Notes: generated from the sequence alone by a model not told the origin. Counted from the first letter of the stretch, positions 41,945-51,108 are shown. The stretch is DNA of 64,000 bases from Asticcacaulis sp. AC402 (GCF_000495835.1 NZ_AWGC01000020.1:1-64000), one strand, 5' to 3'. Numbers and translations are program-made.

Positions 41945-42673
41945 ATGACCCTCGAACTTTCGAGCGTGGGCCTTAGCTTTGCCGCTGGTGTCCTGTCTAC
42001 GCTATCGCCATGCGTCCTTCCTATCCTGCCACTCGTGGTGGCTCCCGCCGCTTCGAGCCACAGGTTCGGGCTTTATGCCATTACCGCAGGATTGGTGACC
42101 TCTTTTGTGGCCGTGGGCCTGTTTGTCGCCACCATCGGTTTTGCCATCGGACTGGATGGCGACCTTTTTCGCAAGGTGTCCGCTGTCATATTGGGTGTCT
42201 TTGGCTTGGTCCTGTTAAGCCGGCATCTGCAAGACCTTATCGCCTCAGCCACCAGTGCCGTCAGCCAGCGCGGTAACGCCGTCATCAACCGTATCTCCAC
42301 CGACGGACTTGCCGGGCAATTCCTGCTCGGCCTTTTGCTGGGTGCCGTCTGGAGCCCGTGCGTCGGGCCAACGCTTGGTGCCGCCTCCGTCCTCGCCGCG
42401 CAGGGCCGTGACCTGCCGATGGTTGCTGTCATCATGGTGTTTTTCGGGCTGGGCGCCGCGATTCCGGTTCTCTTCGTGGGGCTTGTCTCGCGGTCGGCGC
42501 TGTCACGCGTTCGGACAGGACTCGTCAAGACGGCGACGTGGGGCAAATACCTTTTGGGCGGTCTGATGTTGCTGATGGCAGCGCTTATCCTCACGGGTCT
42601 CGATCATAACCTCGAAGCCTGGCTGCTGTCCGTTCTGCCTGTTGGCCTGACGGACTTGACAACGCGCTTTTGA
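41945..42673 (+). CDS. CcdA/DsbD-type thiol electron-transfer membrane protein
   Basis: A 242-residue integral membrane protein with about six helices. The two conserved cysteines are Cys23 in LSPCVLPILPL and Cys139 in WSPCVGPTLG, the redox pair that carries reducing equivalents across the inner membrane in CcdA and the central domain of DsbD. It lies three bases after the thioredoxin-like gene, its likely acceptor. The absence of fused domains makes it CcdA-like; the local target may be the periplasmic redox-stress response rather than cytochrome c, since no cytochrome genes are near. Confidence 0.9.
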   Translation: MTLELSSVGLSFAAGVLSTLSPCVLPILPLVVAPAASSHRFGLYAITAGLVTSFVAVGLFVATIGFAIGLDGDLFRKVSAVILGVFGLVLLSRHLQDLIASATSAVSQRGNAVINRISTDGLAGQFLLGLLLGAVWSPCVGPTLGAASVLAAQGRDLPMVAVIMVFFGLGAAIPVLFVGLVSRSALSRVRTGLVKTATWGKYLLGGLMLLMAALILTGLDHNLEAWLLSVLPVGLTDLTTRF

Positions 42674-43262
42674 GACCAACGCGACAAGGTCAAACCTGAG
42701 GGACACAGTTCGCATCTTCGCTTGCAACTGACTTCAGGTCTTCGTGGTGATCGTACCCAGCGTTTGACGGTGACGATTTTTTCGGGGCGTTTAGGGCGCA
42801 ACGGCGCAAATTGGTTCGCGCGCTTTGGTATTCAGGGGAGGCCTGCGCTGCGTGACCGCTTCGTGCCAATGCGGGCCTTCAGATCGGACAAAGATGTCGC
42901 ATGTGCGTAAGGCTTTGAAAATGGGTCGTGACTCAGGCGGCGCTTTTAGGCTAACTGGCGCAAGCGTCTAATGCCAGGCTACAAAGAGACTGCCACGTGT
43001 AGTGCAGGTGGGTCTTGCCTTTTTCAGTTAATTGCCGAATGGCGCCTCGCAGGAGTTCGTGAGCGCAGTTGCGCTTGCCAGTCCGCAATGTGCCGAGAGT
43101 TTTGCGGGTCGGTACAGGTTCGTGTATTTCCTGGAGCGGGATGCGTTTTAGAGGCACCAAAACCCCGCTCTAAGCTTTTGTTTTGTCGCGCAATTTATCC
43201 GAAAAGTGCTGCACACTTTATCGGATTGCGCTCTGGGATTCGGGGATCAATTCGCCTTGGAA
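42674..43262. other. Intergenic region with a decayed family B and a family A copy
   Basis: No gene is supported over 589 bases. Bases 42674-42990 show nothing I can name. Bases about 43000-43122 are a decayed reverse family B copy (GCAGGAGTTCGTGAGC, GCGCTTGCCAGTCCGC, TTTTGCGGGTCGGTAC). Bases 43133-43233 are family A. The LysR gene starts 29 bases later. Confidence 0.55.
43133..43233 (+). repeat. Family A structured repeat, copy 4
   Basis: The first hairpin has GGAGCGGGATGCGTTTTAG paired with CCAAAACCCCGCTC, with a short loop; the second is GCGCAATTTATCCGAAAAG then TGCTGCACACTTTATCGG and ATTGCGCTC. The first-stem inner part differs from other copies (GCGTTTTAG), keeping the pairing. Confidence 0.8.
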
Positions 43263-44150
43263 ATGCAACAGGTCCGCTATTTTTTAGCCCTTGCCGGCAC
43301 GCTTAACTTCACGCGTGCGGCAGAGCAATGCAACATCACCCAACCGGTTCTGACCCGCGCCATCAAGGGGCTGGAAATCGAGTTCGGCGGCGAACTCATC
43401 CGTCGCGAAGGCAAGATGACGCATCTGACCGACCTGGGCAGACATATGTTGCCGCTGATGAAGCAATGCTACGAAAGCGCGCAGTCGGCAAAGTCGGTCG
43501 CAAAATCTGTCGTTTCCGGCGAATCGCGCTCGCTGGAGCTGGGATTGTCACGCACCGTCGACCTCGACCTCTTGCGTGAAGCTCTGGCCGAGCTTTTTCG
43601 CACTTTTCCCAATCTCCGCCTGAAGCTGCGTCGTGGCACCGGCAAGGACGTCGTGGAACTTCTCAAGGCCGGCGACATTGAACTGGGCGTCGCCGGGCCG
43701 GTCGCGGCGCAGTGGGATCGGCTCGATGAATGGCCAATGTTCAGCGAATCGTTCGAAGTTCTGGTTGGCAGCGGTCACCCACTCGCGAGCCACAATAGCC
43801 CCGTAATTGCCCTTGAGGTCCTGCGCGAGCAGATGTTTCTGGTTCAGGCTGGAAGTGAAATCGCCGATGAGGAGCACCGCAGCTTGAACGCCTGCGGCAT
43901 TTCGCTTGAAAAGGCGCATCAAATTGATTCCGAGCGCGATATGGCCGACCTGGTCGAGGCCAATATGGGAGTCGCGCTGGTACCGTTGAGTATGTTGCGG
44001 TCGACTCGGCTGGCGCGCTACTCGCTCCAGGACGTAGACCTGCGACGCACGGTAGCGATTTACAGTGTGTCAGGTCGGCCGCGCTCACCGGAAGCGTCAG
44101 CTTTTCTCAATCTTATGCGCACCACCGACTGGGCGGAACAGCTTCATTAG
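43263..44150 (+). CDS. LysR family transcriptional regulator
   Basis: A 295-residue LysR-type regulator. The winged helix-turn-helix is MQQVRYFLALAGTLNFTRAAEQCNITQPVLTRAIKGLE at about 1-38, followed by the linker and a periplasmic-binding-like effector domain with LELGLSRTVDLD, AGDIELGVAGP and MADLVEANMGVALVPLSML. ATG 43263 gives the standard N-terminus. It faces the peroxiredoxin-disulfide reductase-MFS genes on the other strand and lies downstream of the thioredoxin/CcdA pair, so it may be the peroxide or redox sensor for these; this is inferred. A family A copy overlaps its stop. Confidence 0.9.
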   Translation: MQQVRYFLALAGTLNFTRAAEQCNITQPVLTRAIKGLEIEFGGELIRREGKMTHLTDLGRHMLPLMKQCYESAQSAKSVAKSVVSGESRSLELGLSRTVDLDLLREALAELFRTFPNLRLKLRRGTGKDVVELLKAGDIELGVAGPVAAQWDRLDEWPMFSESFEVLVGSGHPLASHNSPVIALEVLREQMFLVQAGSEIADEEHRSLNACGISLEKAHQIDSERDMADLVEANMGVALVPLSMLRSTRLARYSLQDVDLRRTVAIYSVSGRPRSPEASAFLNLMRTTDWAEQLH

Positions 44151-44249
44151 AGCGGGATGAGTTTTGATGGAATCAAAACCCCGCTCTAAGTTTTTGTTTT
44201 GTCGCGCAATTTTTCCGAAAAGTGGCTGCCATTTCATCGGATTGCGCTT
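44149..44249 (+). repeat. Family A structured repeat, copy 5
   Basis: Both hairpins are intact: AGAGCGGGATGAGTTTTGA paired with TCAAAACCCCGCTC, then GCGCAATTTTTCCGAAAAG and the second arm TTTCATCGGATTGCGC. It begins inside the LysR stop codon, so it could act as that gene's terminator. Confidence 0.85.
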
Positions 44250-44350
44250 CATGGGTTTCTCCGCTGCGGTCCTCAAACCGTCATACGTTCGTCGGCCGGG
44301 GGGCAAAGACAAGGTTTGGAACGTGGCGCTCATCCTGACAGATCGACACC

Positions 44351-45052
44351 CTACGTCGCTGACCGGTAGGCCTCGATCAGATCCTCGACCTCCATCCGCT
44401 GACGATAATCCGGATCGACATGCCGCCTGACGACGATGCCATGGGAATCGATAACAAAGGTCGCGGGTATTGGTAAGACGCAACCGGCGCCGGCCTGATA
44501 GGCGCCAAGGTCGCGTCCGATACTGATGAGCATGTCGTTGAACGCCGCATCAAGCCAAAAAGCCAGATTGAGCGAAAGCGTATAGCCGCAGTCGATGTCT
44601 GTTAACACAGGGTAGGTCATGCCGGCCCCAAAAGCCAGTTGTGCATTGAACTTGCGCTTTTCAGGTGTAATGGCCACCATATGTTCGGCACCGACACTGG
44701 CGTCAAGGTTTGCGTAAGTCGTTGCAGCCAATTGGCAATATGGGCACCAATGGCCGCGATAAAAGGAGATGACGGCGGGGCCTCGCTTAAGAATTTCCGC
44801 CAGGCTCACCAGACGTTGCGAGGTATCGGGCAGCAGGAAGTTGGGCATGGGGTCACCGGCGTCCGGCGCATGTTGCCCGGCGCCCGAAGCTCTGAGCCGC
44901 AGGATCAGATTGTCCACCAGTGGCGTGAACTGCGGGCTGCCTTCGCGGATGGCTTCGGCAAAGGCGTTCAGGCGCTCGTTGAGAGGTGCGGTACTCATCC
45001 GCATTGCGTCAAACATTTCGCCAATGACCTCATAGGGGCTTTTTCCGGTCAA
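44351..45052 (-). CDS. Peroxiredoxin (AhpC/TSA-type, thiol-specific)
   Basis: A 233-residue thioredoxin-fold protein. Residues about 68-200 hold PMPNFLLPDTSQRLVSL and SFYRGHWCPYCQLA with peroxidatic Cys103 and a neighbouring Cys106; the CPYC form resembles alkyl-hydroperoxide reductase/redoxin-like proteins with an adjacent resolving Cys. An N-terminal helical segment of 60 residues is typical of this subgroup. Last gene of a minus-strand operon, three bases after the disulfide oxidoreductase, which may recycle it. Cytoplasmic. Confidence 0.85.
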   Translation of the reverse strand: MTGKSPYEVIGEMFDAMRMSTAPLNERLNAFAEAIREGSPQFTPLVDNLILRLRASGAGQHAPDAGDPMPNFLLPDTSQRLVSLAEILKRGPAVISFYRGHWCPYCQLAATTYANLDASVGAEHMVAITPEKRKFNAQLAFGAGMTYPVLTDIDCGYTLSLNLAFWLDAAFNDMLISIGRDLGAYQAGAGCVLPIPATFVIDSHGIVVRRHVDPDYRQRMEVEDLIEAYRSAT

Positions 45053-45055
45053 GGC

Positions 45056-46438
45056 TCAGGTCCTTTCCAGGGGTGATAGCTGGCTTAACAAGGTTGGGAT
45101 AAGCTCGCTCACAGTCGGATGGACTGGCACAATCCATTGCAGTTGCGAGTAGGGCACTTTCAACGCCATCGCCTGGATGAAGATATGAATGACTTCATCG
45201 GCTTCAATGCCAAACAGGGTGGCTCCCAGTATCACTTCGCTGTCGGCATCGACGAGGACCTCCATAAACCCGATCGTCTCGCCGCGCTCACGGGCACGAC
45301 CGACGCGGCTCATCGGCAGGTGCGCCTTGAGTATTCTTCGACCTGACGCCAGCGCTGCGGCGTCTGACATGCCCGCCCGTGCCAGAGGCGGGTCCGTATA
45401 AAGCGCATAGGCTGTGAAGCGGTCGCTGAGCCTGCGGCGCGCACCGTCCAGAAGGTTGGCCGCCAATATCTCATAGTCATTATAGCTCGTGTGGGTAAAA
45501 GCACCGCGGCCATTGACATCGCCCAGTGCATAAATACCGTCAACATTTGTCTGCAACAGGTCATCGACGATTATAAACCCGCGGGAATCGAAGGCTATCT
45601 CGGCGGCCTCAAGCTTGAGGTCGTTCGTGTTGGGAAGCCGGCCGAGCGCCAGGAGCAGATCGCTGCCCTCGATAACAACAGGTGCCCCCTCAGACGTCAG
45701 GCTGAGCCGGACACCCGCGGTTACCGGCTCGACGGTAAAATCGCGCGCGCCAAAACAGAAGTCGATGCCTTCTGCCGCCAAAGCGGATTCAACCGCCTTG
45801 CTGACGGCTTCATCCTCCCGGGCGATCAACCGGTCAGCATACTCAATGACAGTGACTTTGGCGCCGAAACGCCGAAAGATCTGCGCGAATTCCAGGCCGA
45901 TATAGCTGCCACCCGCGACAATAAGGTGGTCCGGAACGGTATTGATATCCATCATGCTTACGTTTGTAAGGTACCTTGTCCCAGCAAGTCCCGGCCAGTC
46001 TGGCACCACCGGCCGACCGCCGGTATTGATGACAATGAGGGGGGCGCTGAGTTCACGGGGTCCAACCCGGACGGTCTTCTGCGCGACAAAGCACGCCTCG
46101 CCGGCAATGAGTTCAAGACCAGGCGTTTCACCAACCCAGCGCGCCAGGCTATCTCTTGAGGCCTGGACCACCGCGTCCTTGCGCGCCTTGACGGCCTTCA
46201 TGTCAACCGTCGGGAGCGACGTCAGAACACCGAAATCCGCAGCCTGACGCACGATGTGGGCGGCGCGCGCGCTGGATACCAGGGTCTTGGTTGGTATGCA
46301 GCCGCTATTAACGCAGGTGCCGCCAAGTCTCTCGCGCTCTATCAGCGCAACCTTGCGGCCTTCGCCGGCCATGCGTACGGCCAGGGCGGGACCCGCCTGG
46401 CCCGCACCAATAACAATCACATCGAAGCGTTCGACCAT
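45056..46438 (-). CDS. FAD-dependent pyridine nucleotide-disulfide oxidoreductase (mercuric-reductase-like)
   Basis: A 460-residue two-domain FAD/NAD protein. Residues 7-20 (VIVIGAGQAGPAL) bind FAD, GGTCVNSGCIPTK carries the redox cysteines 42 and 47, a second Rossmann motif (VAGGSYIGLEFAQ) binds NADPH, and VHPTVSE near the C-terminus is the proton-donor His-Glu pair from the partner subunit. There is no N-terminal metal-binding domain or C-terminal Cys pair of true MerA, so a general dithiol reductase is more likely. It starts six bases after the MFS gene and precedes the peroxiredoxin gene by three bases, so it may reduce that protein. Confidence 0.88.
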   Translation of the reverse strand: MVERFDVIVIGAGQAGPALAVRMAGEGRKVALIERERLGGTCVNSGCIPTKTLVSSARAAHIVRQAADFGVLTSLPTVDMKAVKARKDAVVQASRDSLARWVGETPGLELIAGEACFVAQKTVRVGPRELSAPLIVINTGGRPVVPDWPGLAGTRYLTNVSMMDINTVPDHLIVAGGSYIGLEFAQIFRRFGAKVTVIEYADRLIAREDEAVSKAVESALAAEGIDFCFGARDFTVEPVTAGVRLSLTSEGAPVVIEGSDLLLALGRLPNTNDLKLEAAEIAFDSRGFIIVDDLLQTNVDGIYALGDVNGRGAFTHTSYNDYEILAANLLDGARRRLSDRFTAYALYTDPPLARAGMSDAAALASGRRILKAHLPMSRVGRARERGETIGFMEVLVDADSEVILGATLFGIEADEVIHIFIQAMALKVPYSQLQWIVPVHPTVSELIPTLLSQLSPLERT

Positions 46439-46444
46439 CGGAAT

Positions 46445-47635
46445 CTATTCCTTCAGGACAAATTGACTGCCCAGCGCTGCTGCGAGAACGAGGGCAAGAC
46501 CAACGCCCGCCACGCAGGCGTTCCAGCCCCAGCGATCGAAGACCTGCCCTAAAACCGCAGCCCCCGCCAGCCCTCCGGCGAAATAACTGGTCAGGTAGAT
46601 GCCGGTGGCCGCGCCCCGGTTTTGTCCGGCCGCGCGACTGATGAAGCCAGTCGCCGTCGCTTGCGCAAAAAAGGTGCCAGCGCCGACGAGAACCAGACCG
46701 GACAGAATCATGGGAAGGGTCAAGGTCAGGCAAAGGATCAAGCCCAGTCCCGCAACGGCAAGGCCGCCCCATAGGGTTGCGCGCGTGCCGAGCCAGGCGG
46801 CAGCTTTGCCTGCCAGGGGTGTCAGAATAATCGAGGGCACAAAGACAAAATAGACAAGCCCGAGGGTCATCATGCCAAGCCCGAGAGGGGGTTCCATCAG
46901 CACAAAATTGACGTAGGAAAAGATACCGATAAAGGCGAACAGAATGCAGAAGCCGACGCCGAAACCGGCCAGGACCGGTGGTGTGGCGAGCGCCGAGACC
47001 TGACTCAGGCGCTGGCTAAAGGACATACTCTGTCTGTTCTTCAGGCTTGGCCTGATGCAGAGAAAGGCAAGCGCGGCGCCCATCAGATTGAGTGCCGCAA
47101 AGACATAGAAATTGGCGCTCAATCCATACATGTCGGATGTCGAAGCCGCGAGCAGACGGCCAAAAAGGTTGGAAGCGACATTGCCTGTTATATACGCCGC
47201 AAACGCACTCGCCTGCGCCTGTGGTGAACAAACCTCACCGAGATAGCTCAGGGTCAGGGTAAAGGCCGTCGCCATGCACAGGCCCTGGATGATACGCAGG
47301 GCGGAAAAAGCAGTCAGATCGGGGGCAACAGCCAGCAGGGCTGTTGGCACGGTCAGGATCATAAGGCTGATGACGATGCCCCAGCGGCGGTCAAGGGAGG
47401 TGCCGAACACGGCCGTAAGGAGAGCCCCTATGGCCATGCCAAAGGTTGAGGCATTGACGGCGACGCCCATAGCGGCCGGTCTGACATCGTAGGCATGAGC
47501 CAGCAAGGGCAAGATGGCCTGGGTGGCAAACAGGTCAACCAGGGTGAAGAAGGCGATAAGAGCGATGGCGACACTGCCCAGTGAACCTGGGGTTCGCGAC
47601 GCCGGGGCCGGGTCAGTGTGTACGCGCGATTGCAT
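46445..47635 (-). CDS. MFS transporter (YnfM-like)
   Basis: A 396-residue major facilitator transporter with about twelve membrane helices. The region FTLVDLFATQAILPLLAHAYDV and the loop GTSLDRRWG between helices 2 and 3 match the drug:proton antiporter branch; RIIQGL in helix 4 is another marker. It is first in an operon with the disulfide reductase and the peroxiredoxin genes, so it may export an oxidant or toxic compound. The 79-base space to the cupin gene could hold the promoter, although the stop of that gene also lies here. Confidence 0.85.
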   Translation of the reverse strand: MQSRVHTDPAPASRTPGSLGSVAIALIAFFTLVDLFATQAILPLLAHAYDVRPAAMGVAVNASTFGMAIGALLTAVFGTSLDRRWGIVISLMILTVPTALLAVAPDLTAFSALRIIQGLCMATAFTLTLSYLGEVCSPQAQASAFAAYITGNVASNLFGRLLAASTSDMYGLSANFYVFAALNLMGAALAFLCIRPSLKNRQSMSFSQRLSQVSALATPPVLAGFGVGFCILFAFIGIFSYVNFVLMEPPLGLGMMTLGLVYFVFVPSIILTPLAGKAAAWLGTRATLWGGLAVAGLGLILCLTLTLPMILSGLVLVGAGTFFAQATATGFISRAAGQNRGAATGIYLTSYFAGGLAGAAVLGQVFDRWGWNACVAGVGLALVLAAALGSQFVLKE

Positions 47636-47714
47636 GGCAGGTCCTTCGTTGGAAGATGCCTCCCGGAGGTTCGGGGACCTCTGGGAGGCAGGTTCAGTAC
47701 GTAAGGTTTCGACC

Positions 47715-48185
47715 TTACATTGTGTCAGGGTCGGTGGCGTCGACGGGCAGGAGGTCGGCAGAAATCAGAATCGCCGGAGTCTTGCCGGTATTTTTCCACC
47801 AGTGCGACGTGACGCTCAGTTCCGATGTGGCATCACCCGCCTTGTGGACCAGCGGCACGGAGCAGCTTGAGGCATATTCCGTGACTTCGCCCTGTACGAC
47901 ATAGATGATAGCCGGGCGATTGGCATGGCTGTGCCAGGGGACGACGCCGCCGGGCTGGATCGTCAGCTGGCGCATGCGGAAATGCCGGCCCATGATGGCG
48001 GCCGGCTCCTTGGCGACGTCGATCGACGCGATAACGTTATCGGTGACGTCCTTGGCGGGCGTTGCGTTCATCGGACGAACATCGGCTCCGACCTTGTCGG
48101 CCGGGCAGGTCGCGGCAAAAGCGGCAGCAGGCAGAAAGGCGGCTGCAGCGACGATGGCTGTGAATACGCGCTGAAATCCGGTCAT
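47715..48185 (-). CDS. Secreted cupin-domain protein
   Basis: A 156-residue protein with a signal peptide (AIVAAAAFLPAAAFAA) followed by a single cupin barrel. The metal ligands are in VPWHSHANRPAIIYVVQGEVTEY (two His in HSH, Glu in GEVTEY) and a later His in TSHWWKNTGK. Such periplasmic cupins bind metal or small ligands and some degrade quinones or sugars; the substrate is unknown. SD AAGGAG is nine bases upstream. It lies upstream of the MFS operon on the same strand with a 79-base gap, and is divergent from bdhA. Confidence 0.82.
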   Translation of the reverse strand: MTGFQRVFTAIVAAAAFLPAAAFAATCPADKVGADVRPMNATPAKDVTDNVIASIDVAKEPAAIMGRHFRMRQLTIQPGGVVPWHSHANRPAIIYVVQGEVTEYASSCSVPLVHKAGDATSELSVTSHWWKNTGKTPAILISADLLPVDATDPDTM

Positions 48186-48412
48186 CTTTAATCTCCTTGG
48201 TGTGGGTTGCAGTCTTCTAAAAGGTCAAACGTGGCGCCCCCACGCATCATCTCGGGACGAGGGCTCGCCGCAGTTGATTAGCCCGTGAGGCAACGTCCCC
48301 GCCAATGGCTTTACGGTATCGTTTCTATGCCTTTTAGGCATTGGCCAGGTGATCGCGATTGCGTCAGTCTCGAGGTGCCAACCGACGCACCCGGGACCAA
48401 AGGACTGGACCA

Positions 48413-49261
48413 ATGACGACTGAAGCTACTAAGCGTAATGAGGATCTGGACGTGTATCCCAAGGGCGGCGAGATCCGGAATCTGACAGGTCGGGTCGCGC
48501 TCGTGACAGGCTCGACCAGTGGCATCGGTCTTGGGATTGCCCGGAAACTGGCTGAGCAAGGCGCGCGTGTCGTTCTGAACGGTTTCGGTCCTGCCGACGC
48601 CATCGCCCGCGAACAAAACGCCATCTTTGAGGCGTTTGGCGTTCCGGCCGCTTATTCCGCGGCGGATATGTCAAAGCCAGAAGCGATCGCCGGCATGATC
48701 GCGGAAATTGTCGACCGCGAAGGTCGCCTGGACATCGTGGTTAACAATGCGGGTGTGCAGCATGTTGCACCGATCAATGCGTTTCCGCCCGAAAAGTGGG
48801 ACCTGATACTTGCCATCAACCTGACGGCCGCCTTCCACACGATCCGGCTGTCCTTACCATCCATGTACGCCAATGGCTTTGGGCGAATTGTCAATATTGC
48901 GTCCGCGCATGGCCTCGTCGCTTCACCGTTCAAGTCGGCCTATGTTGCCGCCAAGCATGGCTTGCTGGGCCTGACCAAGACCGTGGCCCTCGAAGGGGCT
49001 GAGAAGAACGTCACCTGTAACGCGATTTGCCCTGGCTACGTGTTTACACCCCTGGTCGAAGCTCAGATCGATGACCAGGCCCGGGCCCACAACATCTCCC
49101 GCGAGGCCGTCATCCGGGACGTCTTGCTGGCACAACAGCCCAACAAACGCTTCGCAACCGTCGAAGAAATCGGTGAACTGACGGCATTTCTGTGCGGTCC
49201 CAATGCCGCTTCGATCACGGGCGCGGCCTTGCCGGTCGATGGCGGCTGGACAGCACATTAA
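48413..49261 (+). CDS. bdhA: 3-hydroxybutyrate dehydrogenase
   Basis: A 282-residue SDR enzyme oxidising D-3-hydroxybutyrate to acetoacetate. Motifs are TGSTSGIGLGIA, NNAGVQHVAPI, NIASAHGLVASPFKSAYVAAKHG with the catalytic Ser and Tyr/Lys, and ICPGYVFTPLV; VQHVAPIN and SAHGLVASPFKSAYVA are diagnostic of BdhA. Compared with the usual 260 residues it has about 22 extra N-terminal residues; ATG 48413 follows AAAGGA. It stands upstream of a patatin-like gene, a DUF302 gene and a phasin gene, so the group acts on polyhydroxybutyrate. Confidence 0.9.
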   Translation: MTTEATKRNEDLDVYPKGGEIRNLTGRVALVTGSTSGIGLGIARKLAEQGARVVLNGFGPADAIAREQNAIFEAFGVPAAYSAADMSKPEAIAGMIAEIVDREGRLDIVVNNAGVQHVAPINAFPPEKWDLILAINLTAAFHTIRLSLPSMYANGFGRIVNIASAHGLVASPFKSAYVAAKHGLLGLTKTVALEGAEKNVTCNAICPGYVFTPLVEAQIDDQARAHNISREAVIRDVLLAQQPNKRFATVEEIGELTAFLCGPNAASITGAALPVDGGWTAH

Positions 49262-49360
49262 AGCGGGATGAGTTTTGAAGGAATCAAAACCCCGCTCTAA
49301 GTTTTTGTTTTTTCGCGCAATTTATCCGAAAAGTGCGTCACACTTTATCGGATTGCGCTC
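49261..49360 (+). repeat. Family A structured repeat, copy 6
   Basis: A canonical copy: AAAGCGGGATGAGTTTTGA paired with TCAAAACCCCGCTC, then GCGCAATTTATCCGAAAAG then TGCGTCACACTTTATCGG and ATTGCGCTC. It starts at the bdhA stop and ends 16 bases before the patatin ATG, so it separates two genes of the same operon and would affect their relative expression. Confidence 0.85.
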
Positions 49361-49376
49361 TTAAGGGATCACGACT

Positions 49377-50543
49377 ATGGCAGTCAAACATGAGACCAGC
49401 GCGCCGAAGCCCGATCCTGTTGATCGCGCGCTTTATGGCCAGGTTGTTCTGGTATTTCAGGGCGGCGGTGCGCTCGGAGCCTACCAGGCGGGCGTCTACG
49501 AGGCGTTGCACGAAGCCGGTATCGAGCCAGACTGGGTTATAGGCACTTCGATTGGCGCCTTTAACGCGGCGCTTATCGCTGGAAACCGCCCGGAAGCCCG
49601 TGTCGATCGGCTTCGCGACTTTTGGGATCGCATGCGCCACAGCCAGGCCGTTCAGGCCTTCGCCGGCGCACCTTACATCGGCGCCCAGATGGCGCACAGT
49701 CTGACGATGCTGTCTGGCGTGCAGAATTTCTTTCAACCCAATCCAATGGCCTGGCTGGGGCAGCAGGTTGCGCTCGGCCCGGAGGCGGCCGCATATTATC
49801 ACACTCGGCCGCTGGAAAAGACGCTTGGCGAACTGATAGACCTCGATTTGCTCAATGCCGGCGCGCCACGACTTACCGTGGGTACCGCCCATGTCCAGAC
49901 GGGCGAAATGCGGTACTTTGACAGCCGCGACACGTCGTTGAACCTGAAACATATCGTGGCGTCCGGCGCCTTGCCGCCGGCCTTCCCGGCGGTTCGCATC
50001 GACGGCGAACTCTACTGGGACGGCGGCATATTATCCAATACGCCGGTTGAGGCGGTATTTGACGACAGACCGCGTCGCAATGGCCTCGTCTTTGCCGTAC
50101 ATATCTGGAACCCGACCGGCCCAGAGCCCGACAGCATCTGGCAGGTGATGAACCGCCAGAAGGACCTGCAATACACGAGTCGCGCCGCCAGCCATATCAA
50201 ACGCCAGAAACAAATTCACAAGCTGCGTCACGTGATCGCTGAACTGGCGCGCAAGATTCCCGAAGCCGATCGAAGCGATCCCAAGATCCGGGAGATGGCC
50301 AGTTACGGCTGCCTGACCCAGATGCACGTCGTACGGTTGCTCGCCCAACCGCTCAAGGGCGAGGATCATCTGAAGGATATCGACTTCAGCCCCTCAGGTA
50401 TTCGGTCGCGCTGGGAAGCGGGGTACGCCGATACCGCCCGTGTCCTTGAACAGGCCCCCTGGAAGGCCCCTCACCACGACCCACTCGAAGGCTTTATTCT
50501 GCATGAAGCCCATGCAGGTAAAATGATGCCGGAAGACAACTGA
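49377..50543 (+). CDS. Patatin-like phospholipase (DUF3734 type)
   Basis: A 388-residue patatin-fold hydrolase. The oxyanion hole is FQGGGALGAYQ at 28-38, the nucleophile is Ser58 in GTSIGA, and the catalytic Asp is D215 in YWDGGILSNTP. The C-terminal 120 residues match the DUF3734 extension common next to bdhA. It may release fatty acids or act as an intracellular PHB depolymerase; the neighbourhood (bdhA, phasin) favours the latter, but this is inference. Confidence 0.88.
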   Translation: MAVKHETSAPKPDPVDRALYGQVVLVFQGGGALGAYQAGVYEALHEAGIEPDWVIGTSIGAFNAALIAGNRPEARVDRLRDFWDRMRHSQAVQAFAGAPYIGAQMAHSLTMLSGVQNFFQPNPMAWLGQQVALGPEAAAYYHTRPLEKTLGELIDLDLLNAGAPRLTVGTAHVQTGEMRYFDSRDTSLNLKHIVASGALPPAFPAVRIDGELYWDGGILSNTPVEAVFDDRPRRNGLVFAVHIWNPTGPEPDSIWQVMNRQKDLQYTSRAASHIKRQKQIHKLRHVIAELARKIPEADRSDPKIREMASYGCLTQMHVVRLLAQPLKGEDHLKDIDFSPSGIRSRWEAGYADTARVLEQAPWKAPHHDPLEGFILHEAHAGKMMPEDN

Positions 50544-50587
50544 AACCCCTCAAGAACTGTAACCCCTGAAGACAGGAGACCCGATCT

Positions 50588-51076
50588 ATGCAACGTCTAA
50601 AACTCATGGTGCTTGCCGCCGTCCTCGCTACCGCCGCCATCCAAACGCCGGCGATGGCCGAACCCTTGGCTGCGCCGGCCACCGACAGCGGCGTCATCCG
50701 CATTCAAAGCGCCTATAGCGTCGATGAAACCGTCGCCCGTATCAAGGCCGATGTGGCCGCGAAAGGCATCAAGTTCTTTTCAGAGATCGACCAGTCTGCT
50801 CTGGCGAAGGGGGCTGGCATCGCCTTGCCACGTTCGACCCTGGTGCAGTTTGGCAATCCGCCGCTCGGCATCCAGTTTCTGACAGCCAGTCCCTATTCAG
50901 GTCTGGACTGGCCTGTACGCATGCTGGTGCTGCAAGACAACGACGGCAATGTGTGGGTCGCGTGGACCGACTTTGACTACATCGCCCATCGTCATCACAT
51001 CACCGATCGCGACGCGCAATTCAAGATGGCTTCCGAAGTCGCCGCCTCCATCGCCAGTAGTGCCAGGGCAAAATAG
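50588..51076 (+). CDS. Secreted DUF302-domain protein
   Basis: A 162-residue protein with a signal peptide (LMVLAAVLATAAIQTPAMAEP) and a DUF302 domain at about 40-155 (SVDETVARIKADVAAKGIKFFSEIDQSA, FGNPPLG, PVRMLVLQDNDGNVWVAWTDFDYIA). DUF302 binds an unidentified small molecule. It has the SD CAGGAGA upstream. It overlaps by one base with a GTG that could start the next gene, though that gene's ATG is at 51109. Confidence 0.85.
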   Translation: MQRLKLMVLAAVLATAAIQTPAMAEPLAAPATDSGVIRIQSAYSVDETVARIKADVAAKGIKFFSEIDQSALAKGAGIALPRSTLVQFGNPPLGIQFLTASPYSGLDWPVRMLVLQDNDGNVWVAWTDFDYIAHRHHITDRDAQFKMASEVAASIASSARAK

Positions 51077-51108
51077 TGACCGGGCCCGTCGGTCCGACAG
51101 AAAGGAAC

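Noticed and set aside
45056-46438. True mercuric reductase (MerA)
   Set aside because: No heavy-metal-binding N-terminal domain, no C-terminal Cys pair and no mer genes nearby.
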